Source of the DNA: Archaeoglobaceae archaeon
Lineage (GTDB): Archaea; Halobacteriota; Archaeoglobi; Archaeoglobales; Archaeoglobaceae
NCBI GenBank assembly: GCA_027036775.1
Contig: JALWDS010000034.1
Location: 46,549-110,548 of the forward strand
DNA length: 64,000 nt
Direction: 5' to 3'
The notes beneath the pieces were generated by a model. It saw only the letters and a list, made by a program, of their open reading frames with translations. It had not been told where the DNA came from and did not search any database. How positions within the stretch are numbered: position 1 is the stretch's first letter; the number at the start of each line of letters is the position of its first letter. Positions 43,802 through 52,354 of this stretch are shown piece by piece. Position numbers and translations under genes: made by a program.

Positions 43802-45356
43802 CGACAGCTTTCCCATCATTTTCCAACATCTCCTCTCCGCACATCAAAGCCCTTCCAACTCCGAATATTTTGCTGTTGTAGAAAACCACAACGTCGTTTG
43901 GTTTTATCCTTTCATCTGCACTCTTAACACCTACTGCAAAAATAGTTCCCTTAGGTGTGAACTCGTCTATCTCAACGCAGAACTTTTTCTCTTCAATTAA
44001 AGTCTTCGCAAGAGGCAGGTCTATGTCAAGACAGCCGTAATTCGTGTCTATCCTTGCAATTCTCTCCTTACCAGCGTAAAATTCGAGGTTCGGATACCTT
44101 CCCTTTACTTTCTCAACGTAAAAGCTCGTGTCGAACTGGTAATTTGCCATGTGCTCGAATATGGACTCGTAGAGGTCGAAACCTTCGAAGTTGGACTTTT
44201 CCACAACTTCCTTCAACCTCTTGAGGGAATCCACATCCGTAACTTCTTTCTCCACAGTCCAGACGACATCCAAACCCAACTTGTCGCTCACCCTTTCAAC
44301 GACCTTTTTGTATCCACCAGCAACGTGACCAACTATCAATTCGAATTTACCCTTCTCTACGAACTTGCAGAGCCAATCGGAAACGAACTCAATTTCGTCC
44401 AAACTCCAGTCCCCACTCACAGCAACGTCGTAATTCATCGCCGGATATGTCAGTTCAAAGACCCTTGGAACGACAAGAGGGGACGAGATTACAATTTCTT
44501 CAAAACCCCTCTTTGAAATGTTACCTATGTAGCTCCTTACGATGCTGTGGGTTCTCGATTTCAGGTAGGGCTTCCTTGCCGAGCAGGGTAAAAGGATTAG
44601 TGCCTTCCCCTTCGGATTGTAGCAATCCAAAGCCCTCCTTAAGAAGTATCTGACCTCCGGCCTATTGAAAGAGTGCTCGGTGGTCATAACAACCTTTGAC
44701 TTCGAAAACCTCGGATAACAGTTATTGCTGAGCTTGTCGAAGAATCTGAGCATCGCAGTTAAATTTGGATCGAATTTGACCCACGCCTCAACGAAATTCC
44801 TCAAATCGTCTCTAATCGCCATACTCAAAACCCTCTTCATCACGAAGGTGTTGTGCTTAGCCAACCCTTTTTCGCTGAAGTCACCGTTCTGACACGAGGG
44901 ACAGTTGCAAACGACATCTCTAACCTTATCGGCATCCAACTCGTCGAATTCCGTCATGTAAATTCCCTGATAAGCCTTGACTATTGCCAGTATGTTGTCA
45001 AATAAATCGACGCCCATGTAATACAACAGAGGTATGTTCTTTGGAGTTGCCATGGCAACTGCGTAAAGGGGTTTGTAGCTCGATTTTCTGAGGTTATAGA
45101 TGTATTCCACAAGCTCCCTTGCGTTCAAAGTCGATAGGCCCGTTGCTATTATGAAGTTCTCGTCTTTGCTTTTCAAAATCTCGAACCTACTTTCATCTAT
45201 CTCCTTTAAAACCGTTGGAGCCTTTCCGAAGTCCATGATCTTTAACAGTTTCGGCTTCTCCGTGAAGTCTATTAGAGTTGGAGTTCTGATCTTTTCGCCT
45301 TCAAACTCTATAAACCCGATCCTCGCAAAACCTAATCTCCTCTCCTGTCTAAACAT
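43776..45356 (-). CDS. arcS: Archaeosine synthase ArcS (TgtA2)
   Basis: A 526-residue TgtA paralogue. The TGT-like N-terminal region lacks the transglycosylase catalytic Asp pattern, while the ArcS-specific motif PCSARKPY lies near residue 255. The C-terminus (GCLDIDLPLAKTLIEEKKFCVEIDEFTPKGTIFAVGVKSADERIKPNDVVVFYNSKIFGVGRALM) is a PUA domain that binds the tRNA acceptor end. ArcS converts preQ0 at position 15 of tRNA to a lysine adduct or archaeosine. It overlaps tgtA by 25 bases. Confidence 0.93.
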   Translation of the reverse strand: MFRQERRLGFARIGFIEFEGEKIRTPTLIDFTEKPKLLKIMDFGKAPTVLKEIDESRFEILKSKDENFIIATGLSTLNARELVEYIYNLRKSSYKPLYAVAMATPKNIPLLYYMGVDLFDNILAIVKAYQGIYMTEFDELDADKVRDVVCNCPSCQNGDFSEKGLAKHNTFVMKRVLSMAIRDDLRNFVEAWVKFDPNLTAMLRFFDKLSNNCYPRFSKSKVVMTTEHSFNRPEVRYFLRRALDCYNPKGKALILLPCSARKPYLKSRTHSIVRSYIGNISKRGFEEIVISSPLVVPRVFELTYPAMNYDVAVSGDWSLDEIEFVSDWLCKFVEKGKFELIVGHVAGGYKKVVERVSDKLGLDVVWTVEKEVTDVDSLKRLKEVVEKSNFEGFDLYESIFEHMANYQFDTSFYVEKVKGRYPNLEFYAGKERIARIDTNYGCLDIDLPLAKTLIEEKKFCVEIDEFTPKGTIFAVGVKSADERIKPNDVVVFYNSKIFGVGRALMCGEEMLENDGKAVDVKKVGSW

Positions 45357-46786
45357 TCGATCACCACGTTCTCGGGTAAATCCTTCAGATACTTCATCCA
45401 GAAGGAACTCACCCTAAGCCTAAATCTCTTGTCTGAATGATGCTCCAAAAACCTTCTTAAACCTTCAACAGCCATTTTTAAAGCTTCCTCCTCCATGAGC
45501 TCAGCTTGAGGAACTTCCGAGTGACCTACGGGATATGATTCGAGCATTTCAGCCGGAATGACACCGAAGGGAGGTTTTATGTAAAAATCTGCCAAATCAC
45601 CCTCATCGCTCGAAATCACGACCTCACTCTTGTCGATCTCGACGTTCAAAACTCTCTCCTGATGTCTCCTTACAACCGGCCTGTAACAGCTCTCAATACC
45701 AGTGTAAAAGAACGAACGTTTTATGAATGGATCGTAAGCGTCTAAAAGCTCTTGGTAATTCTTGACAATCCTCCAAGCCTTTAAAAGGTTGGGATGAACC
45801 CTGATTCTGCTCTCGACGAGCTCAAAAAGGTTTTTCTCCCTTATGGCCTGTTTTATCCTTCTTATCTCCTCGAAGCTGACGTAGAGGTTGTGTTTAGCCA
45901 GCAAAACTTCTCTCTCAGTTTTTTCCATCTCTCTAAGCTCCTCAGCAGAGTATTTCGAACAGACGGGACAACTGCAAGGTAGGTAGTGTAGCTCCTCAAG
46001 CTTCTTAGTTCCGTAGGGGGTTAGGTATCTGTCGTCCTTAGCGTATAGAGCGTAAGCTGCGGAGTCGAAGAGATCGCATCCCAAGGCTACAGCAATTGAG
46101 AACATCATCGGATGCCCAGCCCCAAACAGATGGACTACGGCGTTTGAGGGTAGAACGGATTTTACCTCCAATATTATCCTAACGACGTCGTGAAACCTGT
46201 AGGTGTCCATGAGGGGAACTATACCTCCTATAGCGTAAACGTCTCCTCCAATTTTTAAAGCCTCTTCAGCGGACAGCTTTCTCAAATCCAGGTGCGTCGA
46301 TCCCTGAATTGGTAAAGCCAAGAGGGATTTTCCTTTAAACTTCGAAGCGGTCTTTTCCCTTTCAATCGTAACCTTGAGATCGTTCAACGCTGTATTGTAA
46401 TCCGCATCCGGTGGAGTTGGTATGTCCAAAGGAACTATTACGTCCGATCCTATCTCGGATTGAAAAGAAAGAATCTCCTCGTTGCCGACTTCGACGTCAC
46501 CATACATCATCAGCTGGTAGCTACCGCTGTCGGTCATAACTGGTATATCCACATCTAAAAGCCTGTGAACCCCCTTCTCTAAAGCCTCTTCCCTTCTCGT
46601 TCTGTAAAGGATGTAGGCGTTCGTTATTAACATCTCCGCTCCAAACTTCTTCAAATCCTTCGGAGGTATGAGTTCTATATTCGGATTTACAACTGGCAGA
46701 ATTGTTGGAGTTTCAACCTTACCGTGAGGAGTTTTAAACTTTCCAATCCTTCCCATCACGTCCTTGTCGATTATTTCGAAATCCAT
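45332..46786 (-). CDS. tgtA: tRNA-guanine(15) transglycosylase (archaeosine)
   Basis: A 484-residue TgtA that swaps G15 of tRNA for preQ0. The nucleophile/acid pair is in MTDSGSYQLM and IVPLDIPTPPDADY; ALPIQGSTHLDLR and AIGGIVPLMDTYRF are family motifs; zinc ligands are CSCPVC with a later His. It is about 100 residues shorter than TgtA of Pyrococcus and ends without a PUA domain, which instead is present on ArcS, encoded by the overlapping gene. Confidence 0.94.
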   Translation of the reverse strand: MDFEIIDKDVMGRIGKFKTPHGKVETPTILPVVNPNIELIPPKDLKKFGAEMLITNAYILYRTRREEALEKGVHRLLDVDIPVMTDSGSYQLMMYGDVEVGNEEILSFQSEIGSDVIVPLDIPTPPDADYNTALNDLKVTIEREKTASKFKGKSLLALPIQGSTHLDLRKLSAEEALKIGGDVYAIGGIVPLMDTYRFHDVVRIILEVKSVLPSNAVVHLFGAGHPMMFSIAVALGCDLFDSAAYALYAKDDRYLTPYGTKKLEELHYLPCSCPVCSKYSAEELREMEKTEREVLLAKHNLYVSFEEIRRIKQAIREKNLFELVESRIRVHPNLLKAWRIVKNYQELLDAYDPFIKRSFFYTGIESCYRPVVRRHQERVLNVEIDKSEVVISSDEGDLADFYIKPPFGVIPAEMLESYPVGHSEVPQAELMEEEALKMAVEGLRRFLEHHSDKRFRLRVSSFWMKYLKDLPENVVIECLDRRGD

Positions 46787-46810
46787 GAACGGAATTCAAC
46801 TCTCTGTATT

Positions 46811-47176
46811 TCACTCTATCCTTATCAGTAGCCATCCGTTCTTAACCTTTGGAAACTTTATCAGCGCGAAAGTTCCCCTAACCTTTTCTCCATGCATTTT
46901 GAACTTTATCTCGTTCTCAGTTCTCTTCAGCAAATCGTAGCTCCCCTTATCGTATATCCTAACTATTCCCTCGCCGTATCCCTCCCTTATCTCTCCCTCG
47001 AAATCCATGTATTCCACTGGATGGTCGAACGTTTGAATTGCAAGCCTCTTCTCTCCTTTCTTAGGTATCTCCTTCTTCAAAACCCAGCTCTTCGCAACTC
47101 CGTCAATCTCAAGCCTAAGATCGTAGTGATGCCCAGCCTTCTTTGCAAAATGTTCGTGAATAACGAACTTTGGCAT
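46811..47176 (-). CDS. Stand-alone LigD-type 3'-phosphoesterase
   Basis: A 121-residue protein equal to the 3'-phosphoesterase domain of bacterial LigD. Metal-binding motifs are FVIHEHFAKKAGHHYDLRLEIDG with several His/Asp and TFDHPVEYMDFEGEIREGYGEG. The enzyme trims 3'-phosphates and ribonucleotides from DNA ends in nonhomologous end joining. No ligase or Ku gene is adjacent here. It follows dnaG by 5 bases, so both are co-transcribed. Confidence 0.93.
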   Translation of the reverse strand: MPKFVIHEHFAKKAGHHYDLRLEIDGVAKSWVLKKEIPKKGEKRLAIQTFDHPVEYMDFEGEIREGYGEGIVRIYDKGSYDLLKRTENEIKFKMHGEKVRGTFALIKFPKVKNGWLLIRIE

Positions 47177-47181
47177 AAAAA

Positions 47182-48342
47182 TTATGATATCTGATCAAAC
47201 GTTATGATCTTAACGTTCGTAGGAATTTTAACGACGTTACCCAACCTAACGCCCGCAAGGCACGATATCTCCCTCTTGGATGCAATGTCTATCAACCTCT
47301 GGGTTATTACTCCATCGAATATTATCGCCTCAGCCCTTAAATCTCCGTTTTTTAGCGTTTTAACCAAGTCTCTAACGGGAATTTCCTTTATCAAGTTGTA
47401 GTTTTTGTCCACAATTCTCGCAATCAGCTTTCCTTCAATCTCCTTGGCGTGTTTCTTAATGACGCTTATTAAATCCATTTTTTCGCTTTTTTCAGTTTTC
47501 TCCTCTTTTTCCTTGTTTCTCAGAGTGTGTAGCTGTTCAACTGGAACCTTGTTCCTCAAAGCCTTGACTATCTCCTTCAGAGTTAGGTTCTCTACCTCCT
47601 TTCCTTCAGGAGCCCTCGCAACGTAGTCTATGTCCGCAACTTGTAGGAGCTCCTTCAGTATCAAATCTCCACCCCTGTCTCCGTCGAGAAACGCAGTTAC
47701 GGTTTTCTTCTTGCTGAGTTCTACTATCGTTTTAGGTATGTTGGTTCCCTCCACAGCTATAACGTTCTTAATTCCGTGCCTCAGGAGGTTTAAGACATCC
47801 GCCCTTCCCTCGACAACTATTATCGCGTCGCTCTCATCTATAGCCGGTCCAGCTGGCAACCTTTCCGGCCCGTATTCTATCAGCTCCTCAGTCCTTACCG
47901 CCTGCTTTACGAGTTCAACTATCCTCTCGGACTCTATCTCAGGCTCCTCGAATAGTTCTCTGAGTATCTCCTTGGCCCTCTCCACTATCTTTTTCCTCTT
48001 GCTTGCCCTAACGTCCTCTATCTTCTTCACCTTGATCCTTGCGGAACAGGGTCCAACCCTTTCGATCGTTTCGAGGGCTGCAGCCAGTATCGCGGTCTCT
48101 ATCTTATCCAAGCTTGAAGGAACCCTTATCTCCCCAAAGCTCTTTCCTCCCTTGCTCTCGATCTTAACTTCTATTCTCCCAATCCTTCCCGTCTTTTGCA
48201 GTTCCCTCAAATCGAGATCGTCTCCCAACAATCCCTCCGTTTGACCGAATATGGCCCCTATTACATCGGGCTTTTCCACAACTCCATCCGCCACAATCTC
48301 TGCGTGTATCAGATACTTCGTCGTATCGCTTGGCGCCTTCAT
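47182..48342 (-). CDS. dnaG: DnaG-type primase/exosome subunit
   Basis: A 386-residue archaeal DnaG. The N-terminus [34 protein letters not shown] is conserved; residues about 165-240 form the TOPRIM domain with [17 protein letters not shown] (catalytic Glu) and [11 protein letters not shown] (DxD). In archaea it mainly binds the RNA exosome with Csl4 and helps poly(A) recognition, and can also make short primers. A GGTGAT ribosome binding site precedes the ATG. Confidence 0.95.
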   Translation of the reverse strand: MKAPSDTTKYLIHAEIVADGVVEKPDVIGAIFGQTEGLLGDDLDLRELQKTGRIGRIEVKIESKGGKSFGEIRVPSSLDKIETAILAAALETIERVGPCSARIKVKKIEDVRASKRKKIVERAKEILRELFEEPEIESERIVELVKQAVRTEELIEYGPERLPAGPAIDESDAIIVVEGRADVLNLLRHGIKNVIAVEGTNIPKTIVELSKKKTVTAFLDGDRGGDLILKELLQVADIDYVARAPEGKEVENLTLKEIVKALRNKVPVEQLHTLRNKEKEEKTEKSEKMDLISVIKKHAKEIEGKLIARIVDKNYNLIKEIPVRDLVKTLKNGDLRAEAIIFDGVITQRLIDIASKREISCLAGVRLGNVVKIPTNVKIITFDQIS

Positions 48343-48413
48343 TTTATCACCGTCCCCTCTTATTTTAGCTCTCTTGAAGAGCCTAAGATTGTTGTAAAAA
48401 CAAGTATTTAAAC

Positions 48414-49295
48414 CTACCTTCTTACGAGTAACACCACCCTACTTATCTCAGATTCACCCTTTATTTCGTAATTCGTCAGCTTTGATAGGTTTTCAGCAAA
48501 CCATTTAACGTATTCGTGCTCCGGCATCGCACTTTTGGGCAATCTCAATCGGGAGTAACCTAAATACATGTAAGCCTTGACCTCAACGAAATCCGGCTGT
48601 GCTAAATCCACAAGGGGTGCAAATCTCTCTGGAAAGTCGTTGTATCCTCTTATAACCGTAATTCTCAAAACCGTTCTGCAATCCTTGTCTGCCAAAACCT
48701 TCAAAGATTTCATTACGTCATTCCAGAAGTTCTTTATAGGTCTGTTTAGCTTTACGTGACTGTTCTCGTCCCATGCTGTTAAGCTTACGTAGAGTTGAGT
48801 CGGTTCGATCTTTTCAATCATTTCCGGATTAGTTCCGTTTGAAACCACGAATACGCTACCTCTCCTCTTGTAAATCTCAACGAGCTCCGGTAGGTAGGGA
48901 TAGAGTGTAGGCTCACCTATCAGGCTCACCGCAAACTGATTTGGCTCTTGTGCCTCTTCAAGCTTCCTTCTGTTAACGTCTGGATTACCCCAGAAACCGC
49001 TCAACTGCCTTCTGTGAGCCTTTACGCTTTCTTCAGCTATGAACTCTGGATCATCCCATCCCTCAACTTCTCTAAGGAGTTCGAGAGGTCTCCAACAGTG
49101 AACGCAGTGCTGGTTGCACATCAATGCGGGGGTCATTTGGAGACAGCGATGAGATTTGATACCGTAAAACTTCTGCTTGTAGCAAACACCTTCATCTTTT
49201 AACGACTTCTTCAACCAGAAGCATGGTTTTACCGCCGAATGCCTACCAACTATTGCGTATCCCTTCAAATCCTGAAGTAGCTTTTTGGTGATCAT
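48414..49295 (-). CDS. taw1: tRNA 4-demethylwyosine synthase Taw1
   Basis: 293 residues from ATG 49295 ([25 protein letters not shown]). A longer frame upstream is only the box C/D RNA region read as protein and is rejected. It is a radical SAM enzyme with CNQHCVHC at residues 60-67 (CX3CX2C) and a second cluster ligated by Cys25, Cys38 and Cys51. It condenses N1-methylguanosine-37 of tRNA-Phe with pyruvate to make the tricyclic wyosine base. [13 protein letters not shown] and [13 protein letters not shown] are further family motifs. Confidence 0.93.
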   Translation of the reverse strand: MITKKLLQDLKGYAIVGRHSAVKPCFWLKKSLKDEGVCYKQKFYGIKSHRCLQMTPALMCNQHCVHCWRPLELLREVEGWDDPEFIAEESVKAHRRQLSGFWGNPDVNRRKLEEAQEPNQFAVSLIGEPTLYPYLPELVEIYKRRGSVFVVSNGTNPEMIEKIEPTQLYVSLTAWDENSHVKLNRPIKNFWNDVMKSLKVLADKDCRTVLRITVIRGYNDFPERFAPLVDLAQPDFVEVKAYMYLGYSRLRLPKSAMPEHEYVKWFAENLSKLTNYEIKGESEISRVVLLVRR

Positions 49296-49335
49296 ATCAT
49301 TTGAAGTTGTCAAAATGGGAATATTAGCGTTGTGA

Positions 49336-49387
49336 TCAGTAGCCCTGCCTTTCATCATCACCGCTCGAGAGGGGAGTGATTCATCAT
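49336..49387 (-). ncRNA. Box C/D guide sRNA, second of a tandem pair
   Basis: Minus-strand order: C box ATGATGA (49387-49381), 12-nt guide ATCACTCCCCTC, degenerate D' box TCGA (49368-49365), C' box ATGATGA (49358-49352), 12-nt guide AAGGCAGGGCTA, D box CTGA (49339-49336). Both guides are exactly 12 nt, the archaeal norm. The first guide is complementary to GAGGGGAGTGA, a stretch I recall from the conserved first domain of 23S rRNA, a plausible 2'-O-methylation target. Starts 3 bases after the D box of its neighbour. Confidence 0.82.
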
Positions 49388-49390
49388 CAA

Positions 49391-49442
49391 TCAGCAAAGG
49401 GCACGCTCATCATCACGGCTCAATCCCCGTAAGCTTCATCAT
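49391..49442 (-). ncRNA. Box C/D guide sRNA, first of a tandem pair
   Basis: Minus-strand order: C box ATGATGA (49442-49436), 12-nt guide AGCTTACGGGGA, D' box TTGA (49423-49420), C' box ATGATGA (49413-49407), 12-nt guide GCGTGCCCTTTG, D box CTGA (49394-49391). All box spacings fit archaeal C/D sRNAs that guide fibrillarin to rRNA or tRNA. Targets of these two guides were not identified. It lies between taw1 and the divergent THUMP-SPOUT gene, both RNA modification genes. Confidence 0.85.
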
Positions 49443-49485
49443 CAATGACAAAAATGCATATCTGCTTAAACGTTCTTCGATCGTT

Positions 49486-50517
49486 ATGCTCTTGGTAAAG
49501 ACCTTGAGGGGGATGGAGTATGTTGCTGGTGATCACATAAGGGAGAAGTTAGGAGACGTTAAGCTTGAAATTAGACCTTCGGGATTCTTGGGACTGATAA
49601 TAGTTCATTCCGATGAGATAGACAAAATCAAAGATATTCCCGAAATAGAGACGATAATTCCGATAAAGATAGTTTGCAAAGCGGATGTCGATGAGATAGT
49701 TTCAAAAGCTGAAGAGATAGTTAAAATAGCGGGTGAATTCAAGAGTTTTGCAATAAGGACGAAAAGGAGGGGGAAGAAACATCCGTTTACGAGTGCTGAC
49801 GTAAACGTAAGACTTGGGGCGAAGATAAAGGAGTTGACAAATGCCGAAGTTGATTTGGAGTTTCCAGATAAGGCCATATACGTGGAGATAATCGGAGACA
49901 AAGCCTACATCGGTGTCATCGATGGAAGGGAGGAGAGGAGGAAATACACACCGGAAAAGGTCGATTCGAGGAAGCTTTTGAGTAAGATTTCCCTCGTTCA
50001 GATGCCCTACCTTGAGGATTTAACTGCAGCCAAGGAGATGGGGGAAAAGATTGGTAGATCCGCTCAGGCTTTCGAGGTTAAAGAGCTAATAATAGCACCT
50101 TTCGGCTACGTAAAAGCTTACGAGCTTGAGGCGTTTATTAGAGGGGTCAGAAGGGGGCAGTTTACGAGGCTTGAGATTCAGAGAAAGGCTTACGCGAGAG
50201 ATGTTAGGGAAGTTCCCGTCTACGTTCAAGACTTATTCCAGACCGCGAGGGATAAGAGGAGGAAGAACAACGTTTTGATAGTTACAGATCCCGTTGGAAA
50301 GCAGATTAGAGACGTTAAAGACGATTTAAAGAGGGATTTGAAGTATGCTAACGAAGTTGTCGTTTTCATGGGTAGCAGGCAGGGAATTCCCAAGGGGGTC
50401 TTTAGGTTGGCGGATTACGTTATAGATTTGGCTCCTTACATAACTTTTGCAACCGAGCATGCGATTCCAGCGAGTTTGATAGCCTTGATAAGCGTTTACG
50501 AGGAGGTTGAGGATTAG
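49486..50517 (+). CDS. THUMP-domain SPOUT RNA methyltransferase
   Basis: A 343-residue protein of the COG1818 type. Residues about 60-155 are a THUMP RNA-binding domain (FKSFAIRTKRRGKKHPFTSADVNVRLGAKIKELTNAEVDLEFPDKAIYVEIIGDKAYIGV). The C-terminal 160 residues contain the SPOUT knot region with VVVFMGSRQGIPKGVFRLADYVIDLAPYITFATEHAIPASLIALI. It is predicted to methylate RNA with SAM; the target is unknown. It ends 83 bases before the DUF2258 start. Confidence 0.86.
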   Translation: MLLVKTLRGMEYVAGDHIREKLGDVKLEIRPSGFLGLIIVHSDEIDKIKDIPEIETIIPIKIVCKADVDEIVSKAEEIVKIAGEFKSFAIRTKRRGKKHPFTSADVNVRLGAKIKELTNAEVDLEFPDKAIYVEIIGDKAYIGVIDGREERRKYTPEKVDSRKLLSKISLVQMPYLEDLTAAKEMGEKIGRSAQAFEVKELIIAPFGYVKAYELEAFIRGVRRGQFTRLEIQRKAYARDVREVPVYVQDLFQTARDKRRKNNVLIVTDPVGKQIRDVKDDLKRDLKYANEVVVFMGSRQGIPKGVFRLADYVIDLAPYITFATEHAIPASLIALISVYEEVED

Positions 50518-50600
50518 TTGTGTGTTATCCTTTTATGAGCGGTTATTTAAAATCTCTTGTCCTTCGACAAATTGATATACTTCGTGTTATAAATTTCTAC

Positions 50601-51251
50601 ATGCCCACGCTGAATACGGGGTTGGTTATCGTCGGAGCTTATGCGGATAAGGTTAGGAGAACGCTGTTTGCACAGTTAAAGGACAAGATAAAGGCTAAGG
50701 AGATAGATTCAAAGACTGTTGCGAAGGCGAGCGGTGACTTGAACAAACTGCTTTACGAGATATTCGTGAACAGGTTGAAGCTGGACAAGGGAGATGTTGT
50801 TAGGATCGTTGTCGATTACGACGTTGAAAATGGGGAAGTGGTTTGGAATCTGGAATCTCTCAGGGTTGAAGTTTTCAAGAGGTTGGCTGAGGAGGAGTAT
50901 GCGGATATAATTAAGGAGAGCGTTAAGAGGATTGAGGAGCTTGAGGAGGTTGAAGAGGTTAGGATGAGGATAGAGAGGGTCGGTGAAACGGATTTGGGTG
51001 ATATTATTTACGAGGTTAGGGTCGGTGATGAAAAGGTGGGAGCTTTGGTTTTGACACCTTTGAACGGGGAAGGAATCGTTAGAGGGGCTTTGATAAAGCC
51101 GAATCCAGTTGTTATAGAGAGAACCAAGGTTGTTATGGAAAATCTGGAGGAGGAACTCTTGAAGGTGGTTGAGGAGAAGGGGAAGGTGGTTAGCGAGGAG
51201 GAGGCCGAGAAAATAGTTAGGGAAATTGAGGAGATGACTACATCTTTTTAA
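50601..51251 (+). CDS. DUF2258 protein, ThermoDBP-related
   Basis: 216 residues from ATG 50601 (MPTLNTGLVIVGAYADKVRRTLFAQL); the frame extends upstream but the family starts here and a TATA-like GATATAC lies about 24 bases before it. The first 90 residues (GLVIVGAYADKVRRTLFAQ, KASGDLNKLLYEIFVNRLKLDKGDVVRIVVDYDV) match DUF2258, a family that I associate with the ThermoDBP single-stranded DNA-binding proteins of Thermoproteales. A beta-rich middle and a Glu-rich coiled C-terminus follow. DNA binding is inferred. Confidence 0.72.
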   Translation: MPTLNTGLVIVGAYADKVRRTLFAQLKDKIKAKEIDSKTVAKASGDLNKLLYEIFVNRLKLDKGDVVRIVVDYDVENGEVVWNLESLRVEVFKRLAEEEYADIIKESVKRIEELEEVEEVRMRIERVGETDLGDIIYEVRVGDEKVGALVLTPLNGEGIVRGALIKPNPVVIERTKVVMENLEEELLKVVEEKGKVVSEEEAEKIVREIEEMTTSF

Positions 51252-51253
51252 CC

Positions 51254-51276
51254 ATTATATTATGTAGTAATATAAT
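51254..51276. repeat. AT-rich perfect inverted repeat at the island edge
   Basis: ATTATATTA (51254-51262) and TAATATAAT (51268-51276) are perfect complements around TGTAG. The hairpin follows the DUF2258 stop by 2 bases and precedes the broken transposase by 28. It could be a terminator stem or a relic of an element end. Confidence 0.5.
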
Positions 51277-51304
51277 TTACTTAATATATATTATTATATT
51301 ATTC

Positions 51305-51919
51305 ATGAAAGGGTTTATTGAGGAATTGATTGAGAGAGCCAAGAGATCTGAGGTATTTAATAGGAATATTATATTTCTTTGAACTTTCTTTAAGGAAAAC
51401 GAGCTTATTCATATCGCTATTTGAGGAAATTTTGCATGAGTCCGTTTGTAAATACTATCACAAGCTTAAGTATATTTTAAAAGTATATTTTAAAACAACC
51501 TAGATTGTGGTAGATAAAACGATTCTTAGAGTTGGAAAGTATTTGTTTGGGCTGCTATAGACGTAGAAACTAGGGAATGCTTAGGAATTTGGGTTTCTAT
51601 GTCTAGACACCAATTTCTCGTCTCAAAATTCATAAGAATGGTTTTAAAATATTGTAAAAATAAATCTAAGTTTATCGTTGATAGGGGAATTTGGTACAGA
51701 AAAGCCTTCGAAAGAATGGGTTTTGCCTACGAAAATGAGAAATTTGGAAAAAGAAACGCAGTAGAACAATTCTTCTCCCTGCTTAAAGCAAGAACAAAAA
51801 GATTTCATAATACATTTCCCAAAAACAAAGTTCAGTTTGGATCTACCCTAAGCTGGCTAAAATCCTTCGCTCTATTGCATAACCTTATAAATTGCTACTA
51901 TAAAAATATTACATCTTGA
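51305..51919 (+). pseudogene. Broken IS6-like DDE transposase (first remnant)
   Basis: The start MKGFIEELIERAKRSEVFNRN is followed within 26 codons by a stop and by further shifts, while the C-terminal half is intact from WAAIDVETRECLGIWVSM to KNITS. Conserved DDE elements remain: AAIDVETRE around the second acidic position, FIVDRGIWYRKAFERMGF with the central Asp, and KRNAVEQFFSLLKARTKRF with the Glu. The set resembles IS6/IS240-type transposases common in Archaeoglobales. The internal stops and shifts mean it cannot make a full protein. Confidence 0.8.
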
Positions 51920-52235
51920 CAGCTCCGTTCTCACAGTAATTCAGAACTTCTTTAATGAAAGATCTTACAGTGAGGAAGTTTCTCGCTGTATAAACTCTCA
52001 TAAGAATCAACTCGTTTCTCTCAACATCTATAGCTGAGAAAACGTAGAACTTCTTACCATTAGCTTTAACTACAGTTTCATCTATTGCTATGAGATTTTT
52101 TCCCTAGTATGAGAGACAGAATGAAACTCTGAAAGAATCTTTGCTGTCCTCTTCGTCGATAATGTTTGGATGTATATCGCTATCCCAAAAATCCTGATGT
52201 CATTCGGAATCCTTTTCCTCTCAAACAACTTATTA
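51917..52235 (-). pseudogene. Fragment of a second DDE transposase
   Basis: Reading the minus strand: FERKRIPNDIRIFGIAIYIQTLSTKRTAKILSEF, then after a defect AIDETVVKANGKKFYVFSAIDVERNELILMRVYTARNFLTVRSFIKEVLNYCENGAV. This is the front of an IS6/IS240-like DDE transposase; it lacks the N-terminal zinc finger and the C-terminal acidic residue and has an internal TAG. It ends exactly where the oppositely oriented first remnant stops, so one element probably truncated the other. Confidence 0.75.
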
Positions 52236-52310
52236 TCTCCCGAGCTTTATCAAAATTGGTTGAATTATATTCCTAAAAGGTAATGTTTATTGGTCTCTTT
52301 TCAACATTGC

Positions 52311-52320
52311 TTATATATAT
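52311..52320 (+). promoter_or_regulatory. TATA box of the first surface-protein gene
   Basis: TTATATATAT, about 40 bases before ATG 52355. A transcript would start near 52341 and include the strong ribosome binding site GGGAGGGGTGA (52340-52350), unlike the leaderless genes elsewhere. Confidence 0.5.
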
Positions 52321-52354
52321 GATCACAGCGATAACAATAATGGGAGGGGTGAAT

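Noticed and set aside
49296..49397. N-terminal extension of Taw1
   Set aside because: The segment is covered by box C/D RNA motifs and is not like any Taw1 start; Met at 49295 fits the family.
49321..49445. Repeated ATCATC/GATGAT units considered as a CRISPR or simple repeat
   Set aside because: The units are short C boxes at set distances from D boxes; repeats are 7 bases and intervals 12, not CRISPR-like.
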